Source: Kitasatospora albolonga
Lineage (GTDB): Bacteria; Actinomycetota; Actinomycetes; Streptomycetales; Streptomycetaceae
Reading direction: 5' to 3'
Length of the DNA: 64,000 nt
NCBI GenBank assembly: GCA_002082585.1
Contig: CP020563.1
Location: forward strand, 1-64,000
Shown: positions 11,781 through 18,754 of the stretch, one piece after another
Layout of the letters: the number at the start of each line of letters is the position of its first letter
Position numbering within the stretch: the first letter of the stretch is position 1
The notes under the pieces: generated by a model
Told to the model about the DNA's origin: nothing
Seen by the model: the letters and a program-made list of their open reading frames with translations, nothing else
The model's database searches: none
Position numbers and translations under genes: made by a program

Positions 11781-12030
11781 CCCACCAGCCACACCCACCC
11801 AGACCGCCGCACCAGCCCTGAAACAGCCCCCGGCCACCCCCACCCCGACCACCCCCGCCGGACAGGGACCGGCCGGACAAGTCCCCACCGGACAGGTCAC
11901 GGAACAGCGGAGCACCGGGAACCGGACCGCACCGCGACCAGGACCAGGGCCAAGGCCGAGCCCGAGGCCGGGACCGGGGCAGGGACCGGGGCAGGGGCAG
12001 GGGCAGGGCATAGCCCGGCAGGAACAGCCC

Positions 12031-13127
12031 ATGGACGCAGCCCTCATCGGCTACCTGCCCTCCCCCGCCCACCTCGCCCACCTCGCACAGCTCCCCGAAA
12101 CGGCACTCCCCCGCGAAGAACTGCGGACCCTGCTCTTCCCCGACGGACACCCACGGCTCCTGGAAACCCTCAGCACACCACTGGGGCGTTCCGGCTTCGT
12201 ATGCATACCGCTCTTCGCCGACGAACTCGCCCCCGGCGAAACCCTCCTACGACACACCGTCCACGGCGTGGACCTCGCCTCGTCCCTCGGCGCCCGGACC
12301 GTCTCCCTCGCCGGCATGATCCCCTCACACACCAACTACGGATTCGACGTCCTACGCGCCACCACCACCGCAGCCGTCACCACCGGCCACGCCACAACCG
12401 TCGTCTCCGTCGTCAAAACCGTCCACGCCGCACTCGACGCCACCGGACAACAACTCGGCGACCTCACCGTCGCCTTCGTAGGACTCGGCTCAATCGGCTC
12501 CTCCTCCCTGGAACTACTGCTCAGCCAGGCCCCCACCCCACCCGCCCGGCTCCTGCTCTGCGACCTGCCCGGCAGCCGGCCACGCCTCAACCAACTCGCC
12601 GAACACCTCCGCCAACACGGCCTCGCCAACACCATCGACATACTCGAATCAGACCGGGAACTCCCCGATACCGTCTACAAAGCCCGGCTGATCGTCACAG
12701 CAGTCAGCGGCGACGCCACACTCCTCGACATCGACCGCCTCCACCCCGGCACAACCGTCATCGACGACTCCTTCCCCACTGCTTCGACACCACACGCGCC
12801 ATCACCCGGATGACCCGCACCAAAGACGTCCTCATCGCCGGCGGCGGACTACTGCACATCGGCCCCGTCCAACGCCACCTCGCCCAAGGACTCCCACCCG
12901 CCGCCATCACGGGCTACCTCACACAACCCCAACTCCCCAACACCATCGCCTCCTGCAGACTCGAATCACTCCTCCACGCCTCCACAACAGACCTACCACT
13001 CGTCCACGGCACCGTCACCACACCCACCGCCCAGACCTACTGGCACACAACCCAAACCACCAAAACACACGCCGCACCACTCCACCTACACACCCACACC
13101 ATCAACCCCAACACAAACCAACACACA
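12031..13127 (+). pseudogene. NAD(P)-binding reductase domain or protein, acyl-ACP-reductase-like, 3' truncated
   Basis: Starts MDAALIGYLPSPAHLAHL. The overall plan resembles aldehyde-forming acyl-ACP reductases (AAR): LIGYLPS at the N-terminus, VSLAGMIPSHTNYGFD, a Rossmann loop VAFVGLGSIGSSSLELLL, ARLIVTAVSGDATLLDID, TTVIDDSFP and VLIAGGGLLHIGPV. If so it would release a chain as an aldehyde; this is inference from motif order only. The ATG at 12031 has AGGAA 6 nt upstream but is also in frame with the NRPS upstream, so it may be a fused domain or a reinitiating gene. One break at about 12775 (one C short in ttcccc-act) is followed by CFDTTRAITRMTRTKDV. The 3' end dissolves into A/C-rich codons and stops at the transposase remnant near 13128. 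Confidence 0.5.
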
Positions 13128-13333
13128 ACCCCGGGTGGGCACCAGGGTGCCGTCCACGATGAGCACGATGTCCTTGGCGAACCGCTGGCGGGGCTGGAGA
13201 GCGAGCATCGGTCCGAGGCGATCGATGATCCGGCCCACCGCCGACTTCGACACCCCTGACAACAGCACCGTCGTACCGCCGGACGTCCACAGCCCCGCAG
13301 ACAGGCGACGTACGACGATGTCACCGTCCGGGC
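13128..13333 (-). mobile_element. Transposase remnant (DDE-type, HTH part)
   Basis: On the minus strand a fragment reads DIVVRRLSAGLW, TTVLLSGVSKSAVGRIIDRL, GPMLALQPRQRFAKDIVLIV and DGTLVPTR. This is the helix-turn-helix and the start of the DDE domain of a transposase family common in Streptomyces, where IVDGTLVPTRDH normally continues. Homology is cut off exactly where the synthase sequence begins, at about 13128-13132, and it lacks an N-terminal start. No inverted terminal repeats were recognised. It marks a deletion or recombination junction, or a contig join at a repeated IS. Confidence 0.7.
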
Positions 13334-13394
13334 AGCCGCCAATCACAAAGTGCGGCAACCTGGGCGCAGGACATCCCGCGATGGAGGAGTATCT

Positions 13395-13823
13395 GTGGCT
13401 CTCACCCACGACGAGCGTGAACAGTTCCTGGCCGAACCCCATGTCGCCGCGCTGGCCGTGGACTCGGCGGAGGAGGGGCGCGCCCCGCTCACCGTGCCGA
13501 TCTGGTACCAGTACGCGCCCGGAGGCGACCTCTGGATCATGACCGGGCGCGACTCCCGCAAGGGGAGGCTGATCGCCGGAGCGGAGCGGTTCACCCTGAT
13601 GGTCGACCGTGTCGAACCGACCGTCCGTTACGTGTCCGTGGAGGGCCCTGTCGTCTCGACGCTCCCCGCCACCCGTGAGCAGTTGGTGGAGATCTCGGCC
13701 CGCTATCTGCCCGCGGAGAAGGTCGACGCCTATGTCGACTTCGCCTGGAAGGAACACGGCGAGCAGGTGGTCATCCACATGCGGCCCCAGCGCTGGCTGA
13801 GTTCGGACCTCGGCGGATTCTGA
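13395..13823 (+). CDS. Pyridoxamine 5'-phosphate oxidase-fold (PNPOx-like) protein
   Basis: 142-residue split-barrel flavin/F420-type protein: LTHDEREQFLAEPHVAALAV, then GRAPLTVPIWYQY, GDLWIMTGRDSRKGRLI and RYVSVEGPV. These are the strand and cofactor-phosphate segments of small Streptomyces PNPOx-like proteins, usually FMN- or F420-dependent oxidoreductases of unknown substrate. GTG at 13395 was chosen because GGAGGAG lies 6 nt upstream; more upstream starts would run into the transposase remnant. It is followed by a strong terminator and is monocistronic. Confidence 0.8.
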   Translation: MALTHDEREQFLAEPHVAALAVDSAEEGRAPLTVPIWYQYAPGGDLWIMTGRDSRKGRLIAGAERFTLMVDRVEPTVRYVSVEGPVVSTLPATREQLVEISARYLPAEKVDAYVDFAWKEHGEQVVIHMRPQRWLSSDLGGF

Positions 13824-13852
13824 GCCGTCGGCGGGGCCGGTGAACAGAGAAC

Positions 13853-13880
13853 AGGGCCCGCCCCCTCGGGGGCGGGCCCT
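13853..13880. terminator. Bidirectional intrinsic terminator
   Basis: Perfect inverted repeat agggcccgcccc / ggggcgggccct (12-bp stem, short ctcg loop) between the convergent genes ending at 13823 and 13903. There is no U tract, as is usual for Streptomyces terminators. Confidence 0.8.
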
Positions 13881-13902
13881 GCGCACAGCTGGAGCCGGTG
13901 GA

Positions 13903-14157
13903 TCAGTGGCCGTGCAGGTACTCGGCGTAGAGGTAGCCGCGCTCGGCCGCGAAGTCGTGGCGGCTCTCCTCGGCGTAGGTGATCCCGTACGGGCCACCGA
14001 GGTTGGTGTACTCGGCGTGGCCGCGGTGGGCTTCGATCGCCTGGTAGCCCGCGCCGGCCTTTCCGGCCTCCCAGCCGCCGTCGGCGACGGCGGGCGTGGC
14101 CGCCACGAGACCGGCGGTGGCGGCGGCCGCGAGGGTGATGGCGATACGACGAAGCAT
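13903..14157 (-). CDS. Small secreted protein of unknown function
   Basis: 84 residues. A Sec signal peptide (MLRRIAITLAAAATAGLVAA, cleavage after TPAVA) leaves a mature peptide of about 58 residues rich in Gly, Ala, Tyr and Glu: ADGGWEAGKAGAGYQAIEAH near its N-terminus and ERGYLYAEYLHGH at the end. AAGGAG lies 6 nt before the ATG. No Cys and no recognised domain. It is divergent from the HelR-like gene and shares with it a 310-bp regulatory region. I do not recognise a function. Confidence 0.75.
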   Translation of the reverse strand: MLRRIAITLAAAATAGLVAATPAVADGGWEAGKAGAGYQAIEAHRGHAEYTNLGGPYGITYAEESRHDFAAERGYLYAEYLHGH

Positions 14158-14340
14158 GGGTGCTCCTTCTCAGCAACTGCGTAACGGATCGTGCGGAGCC
14201 CCAACCGTTACGCACGAGGCGCGCGACGGCAGGGCGGACACGCACATGCCAGAGGCAATACACCTGGACGGGCGCACACCCCGTCCTCCGGCACCGCGCG
14301 GTCCCCTTCCCGCACTGTGCGACGCCCCCCTTCCACCCAC

Positions 14341-14380
14341 AGAAAATGCCCGGCACACAATTGTGTGCCGGGCATTTTCT
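14341..14380. promoter_or_regulatory. Perfect 40-bp palindrome between divergent genes
   Basis: Left half agaaaatgcccggcacacaa is the exact reverse complement of the right half ttgtgtgccgggcattttct, with no spacer. The outer A/T tracts make it look like a bidirectional terminator. Its right half overlaps the predicted -35 of the HelR-like gene promoter, which suits an operator. The rest of 14158-14467 shows only the promoter and a short GGCCCC-GCAC-GGGGGCC hairpin at about 14417-14432. Confidence 0.75.
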
Positions 14381-14390
14381 CGCGTATATT
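14361..14390 (+). promoter_or_regulatory. Candidate vegetative promoter of the HelR-like gene
   Basis: TTGTGT (14361-14366), an 18-nt spacer and TATATT (14385-14390), pointing at the gene starting at 14468. The -10 matches TATAAT at five of six positions; the -35 is weak and lies inside the palindrome. Confidence 0.45.
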
Positions 14391-14467
14391 GGATTCTTCA
14401 TGTGCTCATGAAGAAAGGCCCCGCACGGGGGCCTCATAAAAAGAACCATATCCGGCAGGGAGCCGTT

Positions 14468-16702
14468 TTGTCAAACCGGGAAGCCGTCGAATTGCAGAAA
14501 GAGCAGGAATTCGTCGACCGTGTCCACGCGCGGGTCGACGAGCTCCGCGGAGTGGCGGCCCAGGACGTCGAGGAGGCGCTGACGCCGGTCGGGACCGGGT
14601 TGCAGGCCCGGCTGGAGCGCGATGTGCTGGTCGCGGAACGCTCGGGGCTGCTCGCCGCGCTGAACGCGGTGCACGGGTCGCTGTGTTTCGGGCGCATCGA
14701 CCTTTCCGGCGGCGCCGCGCACCATATCGGCCGTATCGGTATCCGCGAGGACGACACCGAGCGCACGCCTCTTCTGATCGACTGGCGTGCGCCGGTCGCC
14801 CGGCCCTTCTATCTCGCCACCGGGCATGTGCCGATGGGGCTGCGGCGGCGTCGGCACATCAGCACCGAGGGGCGTACGGTCACCGAGCTGCACGACGAGA
14901 TCCTGGATCTGGGGGACGAGGACCGGACCGGTTTCGAGGACCCGAACGGGGACGCCGTCCTGCTGGCCGCGCTGAACTCGGCCCGCACCGGCCGGATGGG
15001 CGACATCGTGCGGACCATCCAGGCGGAGCAGGACCGCATCATCCGCGCCCCGCACCGCGGGGTCCTCGTCGTCGAGGGCGGGCCCGGCACGGGAAAGACG
15101 GCGGTCGCGCTGCACCGGGCCGCCTTTCTGCTGTACGAGCACCGCGAGGTGCTGGCCAAGCGCGCGGTGCTGATCGTGGGGCCCAACCCGGCCTTTCTCC
15201 GCTACATCGCGGAGGTGCTGCCCGCGCTCGGGGAGACCGGGGTCCTGCTCGCCACCCAGGCCGAACTCTTCCCGGGTGTCCACGCCGCCGGCACCGACAC
15301 ACCCCGCGCGGCGGCCGTGAAGGGCGGGGCGCACATGGCGGATGCGCTCGCCCTCGCCGTCCGCGATCGGCAGCAACTGCCGGAGCCCGGGGCCCCGTTG
15401 GTCATCCCGCACGACGACGGGGAGCTGGTCGTCGACTGGGAGATCGCCTACGAGGCCCGGCAGGCGGCCCGGGACACCCTGCTGCCGCACAACCTCGCCC
15501 GCCCGCACTTCGCGTTCCGGATCATCGACGCGCTGACCGCGCAGCTCACCGAGCGCATCGGCGCCGACCCGTACGGCGGGCCCAACTTCCTCGGTCCGGA
15601 CGACATCGCGCAGCTCGGCAAGGCCGTCGCGATGAGCGGGGAGGTGCACGAGGCCATCGAGTCGCTGTGGCCCGTGCTCACCCCGCAGGAGTTCCTCGCC
15701 GGGTATTTGGCCGAGCCCGTGTACGTACCGGAGGCGGACGCGGACGCGCTGCGGCGGGCGCCCGGTGACGGGGCGTGGACCCCGGCCGACGTACCGCTGC
15801 TCGACGAGGCGGCCGAGCTGCTCGGGGTCGACGACAGTGCCGAGCGGGTCGCGGCGGAGGCCGAGCGCCAGGAGCGGATCGCCTACGCGCAGGGGCTGTT
15901 GGAGCTGTCGCGGGGTTCGGAGACGTACGAGTTCGAGGACGAGGAGTCGGAGGTGCTCGCCGCCCACGACATCATCGACGCCGAGCGCATGGCGGAGCGG
16001 CACGAGGAGATCGACCACCGCAGCGCCGCCGAGCGGGCCGCCGCCGACCGGACCTGGGCGTTCGGCCACATCATCGTGGACGAGGCGCAGGAGCTGTCGC
16101 CCATGGCGTGGCGGCTGCTGATGCGCCGGTCGCCGACCCGTTCGCTGACCCTGGTCGGCGATCCGGCCCAGACGTCCGAGGAGGCGGGTGTGGGTTCGTG
16201 GGAGAAGATCCTCCAGCCGTACGTCGGTGACCGCTTCGAGCATGTGACGCTCGGGGTCAACTACCGTACGCCCGCCGAGATCATGGAGCTGGCCGCCCGT
16301 GTCGTACGGGAGCGGAACCCCTCGTTCGTGGCGCCCGGTTCGGTGCGGTCCACCGGTGAGGAACCGTGGACGCGGGACGCCGGTGGGGATCTGGCGGGCG
16401 CGGTGGCGGAGGCCGTCGCGGAGCTGACCCCGCGGGAGGGGCGGCTCGCGGTGATCGCGCCGCGTGAGCTGCACGAGGAGGTCGCCGGGGCGCTGGAGGG
16501 GGTGGTGGCGGGGGCCGAGCCCGATCTCACCCGGTCGGTGGTGCTGCTCGATCCGCGGCAGGCCAAGGGGCTGGAGTTCGACCATGTGCTGGTCGTGGAG
16601 CCCGGCCGGTACGGGACGAGCGATCTGTACGTGGCGCTGACCCGGGCCACGCAGCGGCTGGGGATCGTCCACCGGGAGGGGCTGCCCCCGGCGCTGCGCT
16701 GA
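14468..16702 (+). CDS. helR: HelD/HelR-type RNA polymerase recycling ATPase (UvrD-like)
   Basis: 744-residue superfamily-1 helicase-like ATPase. An N-terminal coiled coil (SNREAVELQKEQEFVDRVHA) is followed by the 1A domain with Walker A GGPGTGKTAVALHRAA (about residue 203) and VLIVGPNPAFLRYI. Later come FGHIIVDEAQELSPMAW (Walker B), LTLVGDPAQTS, LGVNYRTPAEIMELAARVV, RQAKGLEFDHVLVVEP and LYVALTRATQRL. This is the actinobacterial class II HelD layout; such proteins pull stalled or rifampicin-bound RNA polymerase off DNA, and the Streptomyces member HelR gives rifamycin tolerance. TTG at 14468 was chosen for the AGGGA 7 nt upstream; an in-frame ATG at 14408 is possible. No rifamycin-associated element (GGGGCTTGC-type 19-mer) was found upstream. 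The palindrome at 14341 may regulate it instead. Confidence 0.82.
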   Translation: MSNREAVELQKEQEFVDRVHARVDELRGVAAQDVEEALTPVGTGLQARLERDVLVAERSGLLAALNAVHGSLCFGRIDLSGGAAHHIGRIGIREDDTERTPLLIDWRAPVARPFYLATGHVPMGLRRRRHISTEGRTVTELHDEILDLGDEDRTGFEDPNGDAVLLAALNSARTGRMGDIVRTIQAEQDRIIRAPHRGVLVVEGGPGTGKTAVALHRAAFLLYEHREVLAKRAVLIVGPNPAFLRYIAEVLPALGETGVLLATQAELFPGVHAAGTDTPRAAAVKGGAHMADALALAVRDRQQLPEPGAPLVIPHDDGELVVDWEIAYEARQAARDTLLPHNLARPHFAFRIIDALTAQLTERIGADPYGGPNFLGPDDIAQLGKAVAMSGEVHEAIESLWPVLTPQEFLAGYLAEPVYVPEADADALRRAPGDGAWTPADVPLLDEAAELLGVDDSAERVAAEAERQERIAYAQGLLELSRGSETYEFEDEESEVLAAHDIIDAERMAERHEEIDHRSAAERAAADRTWAFGHIIVDEAQELSPMAWRLLMRRSPTRSLTLVGDPAQTSEEAGVGSWEKILQPYVGDRFEHVTLGVNYRTPAEIMELAARVVRERNPSFVAPGSVRSTGEEPWTRDAGGDLAGAVAEAVAELTPREGRLAVIAPRELHEEVAGALEGVVAGAEPDLTRSVVLLDPRQAKGLEFDHVLVVEPGRYGTSDLYVALTRATQRLGIVHREGLPPALR

Positions 16703-16727
16703 ACCGGCCGTCTCTCCCCCTTCCGCC

Positions 16728-16754
16728 ACGCCCCCCGGTCCGTCCGGGGGCGTT
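16728..16754 (+). terminator. Terminator after the HelR-like gene
   Basis: Stem acgcccccgg-like arm paired with ccgggggcgt around a short tccg loop, 26 nt after the stop codon at 16702. Confidence 0.65.
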
Positions 16755-16819
16755 CGCCGTTCTGCGTCCCGGCGCCGAGTGCGTCTGCGTCCCGGCACGG
16801 AGTGCGCATGGCCTCGTGC

Positions 16820-16863
16820 TTGATAATGCTCGAAACTCGCGCCTAATATGCAGCTTCGAGCAT
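16820..16863 (+). promoter_or_regulatory. Promoter with inverted-repeat operator upstream of the SIS gene
   Basis: -35 TTGATA (16820-16825), 18-nt spacer, -10 TAATAT (16844-16849). A 9-bp inverted repeat atgctcgaa (16826-16834) / ttcgagcat (16855-16863) brackets the -10. The 9-mer gctcgaaac in its left arm recurs at 25634-25642 in front of the lyase gene, which suggests a common regulator. Confidence 0.6.
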
Positions 16864-16889
16864 CGCGCGCGTGGGATGGGGAGATTCGG

Positions 16890-17774
16890 ATGACGCATGT
16901 GGCACGGGAGCTGGCCAGCCAGCCCGACTGCTGGCAGCGGGCGGCGGACCTGGCGGCCGGGGCGGCGGGGCAGCTTCCGGCGGCCGGGGAGCGCATCGCC
17001 GTCGTCGGCTGCGGCACCTCGTACTTCATGGCCCAGGCGTACGCCGCCCTCCGCGAGGGCAGCGGTCAGGGCGAGACCGACGCCTTCGCCGCGTCGGAGT
17101 TCCCCGTCGGCCGCCGCTACGACCGGATCGTGGCGCTGAGCCGCTCCGGCACCACGACCGAGGTGCTCGAACTGCTCACGCGGGCCCGGGGCACCACACG
17201 GCGGACCGTGGTCATCGGGGACCCCGACACCCCCATGGCGGCGCTGGCCGACGACGCGGTGGTCCTCGGCTTCGCCGATGAGAAGTCCGTCGTGCAGACC
17301 CGGTTCGCGACCTCGGCCCTGACCCTGCTCCGCTCCCACCTGGGCCTGCACACCGACGCGGTCGTGGAGGACGCGCAGGTCGCACTCGCCGAGCCGCTCC
17401 CGGCCGGGCTGGTGGAGTGCGGCCAGTTCACCTTCCTCGGGCGGGGCTGGAGCGTGGGGCTGGCCAACGAGGCGGCGCTGAAGATGCGGGAGGCGGCGCT
17501 CGCCTGGAGCGAGGCGTATCCGGCGATGGAGTACCGGCACGGCCCGATCAGCATCTCCACCCACTCCACCGCCACCTGGATGCTCGGTGACGCCCCCTCC
17601 GGCCTCTCCGACGAGGTCCACGCGACCGGGGCCCGCTGGGTGGCTGGCGGCCTCGACCCGCTGGCGGAGCTGGTCCGGGTGCAGCGGCTGGCCCTGGCCA
17701 TCGCGGGCGCGCGCGGCCTCGACCCGGACCGGCCGCGCCATCTGACGCGCTCGGTCATCCTCGGCACTCCCTGA
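16890..17774 (+). CDS. Double-SIS sugar-phosphate isomerase/deaminase (AgaS/GlmS-C like)
   Basis: 294 residues with two SIS folds. The first has IAVVGCGTSYFMAQAYAAL and ALSRSGTTTEVLELL (phosphosugar-binding Ser/Thr loop). The second has FTFLGRGWSVGLANEAALKMREAA and AYPAMEYRHGPIS. This layout belongs to AgaS-type ketose-aldose isomerases and amino-sugar-6-phosphate deaminases. Followed by a class II aldolase and near a PL8 lyase, it most likely processes the amino sugar (GalNAc or GlcNAc) freed from a glycosaminoglycan. The ATG at 16890 has GGGGAG upstream; an in-frame ATG at 16848 lies inside the operator and is unlikely. First gene of a two-gene + strand unit. Confidence 0.8.
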   Translation: MTHVARELASQPDCWQRAADLAAGAAGQLPAAGERIAVVGCGTSYFMAQAYAALREGSGQGETDAFAASEFPVGRRYDRIVALSRSGTTTEVLELLTRARGTTRRTVVIGDPDTPMAALADDAVVLGFADEKSVVQTRFATSALTLLRSHLGLHTDAVVEDAQVALAEPLPAGLVECGQFTFLGRGWSVGLANEAALKMREAALAWSEAYPAMEYRHGPISISTHSTATWMLGDAPSGLSDEVHATGARWVAGGLDPLAELVRVQRLALAIAGARGLDPDRPRHLTRSVILGTP

Positions 17775-17863
17775 CGCATCATCAGGGACTGCCTGCTGAA
17801 AGGCCCTTGACCACCGCCCGACGGCATACCTCCCGTCCGGCGGCCTCTCACCCCGGAGTTGCC

Positions 17864-18733
17864 ATGCCCATCGCCGCCACCGGCGAGCTGATCGCCGAAG
17901 CCGCAGCCCGGCGCGGTGCGGTCGCCGCGTTCAACGTCATCACCCTGGAACACGCGGAAGCGATCGTCGAGGGAGCGGAGGCGGCACGGGCGCCGGTGAT
18001 CCTCCAGATCAGCGAGAACGCGGTCAAGTACCACGGCGGTCGGCTGCGGCCCCTGGCCCGGGCCGCCCGGGAGACGGCCCGGGCCGCCGCCGTCCCCGTC
18101 GGCCTCCACCTCGACCACGTCCACTCCCCCGAGCTGCTGCACCAGGCGGCGGAGTGCGGGTTCGGCTCGGCGATGTTCGACGCCGCCCGGCTGCCGTACG
18201 CCGAGAACCTGGTAGCCACCCGCGCCGCCGTCGTATGGGCGCACGGGAACGGGCTCTGGCTGGAGGCCGAGCTCGGTCAGGTGGGCGGCAAGAACGGGGA
18301 GGCCCCGCTGGACGCCCATGCGCCCGGGGCCCGTACGGACCCGGAGGAGGCGCTCGCCTTCGTCGCCGCCACCGGGGTGGACGCGCTGGCCGTGGCGGTG
18401 GGCACCTCGCACGCCATGACCTCGCGGGACGCCCGGATCGACCACGGGCTGCTGGCCCGGCTCCGTACGGCCGTGCCGGTGCCGCTGGTGCTGCACGGTT
18501 CGTCCGGCGCGTCCGACGAGGAGCTGGCACGGGCCGTGGCCGGGGGGATCACCAAGGTCAACATCGGCACCGCGCTGAACATCGCGATGACCGGTGCGAT
18601 ACGGGAGCGCCTCGCGCAGGACGAGCGGGGTGTCGATCCCCGCGCGTATCTCGCCCAGGGCCGGGAGGCGATGGCCCGGACGGTGAGCCGGCTGATGGCG
18701 GTCCTGTCCGGGCCCTCCGCGAAAGCGGCGTAA
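17864..18733 (+). CDS. Class II ketose-bisphosphate aldolase (tagatose/fructose type)
   Basis: 289-residue zinc-dependent TIM-barrel aldolase: AFNVITLEHAEAIVEGAEAA, GLHLDHVHSPELL (zinc His and catalytic Asp), GQVGGKNGEAP, AVAVGTSHAM, VPLVLHGSSGASDEELARAV and GITKVNIGTALNIA. Members cleave fructose- or tagatose-1,6-bisphosphate into triose phosphates. Its place next to the SIS gene fits a galactosamine/tagatose-phosphate branch (Aga-type), but a 6-phosphofructokinase-like kinase is not in the window. CCGGAG precedes the ATG at 17864; the in-frame upstream GTG-type starts lack conservation. Converges with the gene ending at 18755, with only 21 bp between. Confidence 0.85.
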   Translation: MPIAATGELIAEAAARRGAVAAFNVITLEHAEAIVEGAEAARAPVILQISENAVKYHGGRLRPLARAARETARAAAVPVGLHLDHVHSPELLHQAAECGFGSAMFDAARLPYAENLVATRAAVVWAHGNGLWLEAELGQVGGKNGEAPLDAHAPGARTDPEEALAFVAATGVDALAVAVGTSHAMTSRDARIDHGLLARLRTAVPVPLVLHGSSGASDEELARAVAGGITKVNIGTALNIAMTGAIRERLAQDERGVDPRAYLAQGREAMARTVSRLMAVLSGPSAKAA

Positions 18734-18754
18734 GGCATAAGAAAGGCACCGCGC

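Noticed and set aside
14158..14467. Rifamycin-associated element upstream of the HelR-like gene
   Set aside because: No GGGGCTTGC-type 19-mer is present; only the 40-bp palindrome and a short GGCCCC hairpin were found.
14471..17029. Long minus-strand frame opposite the HelR-like gene
   Set aside because: No domains; the + strand has all helicase motifs and a good ribosome site.
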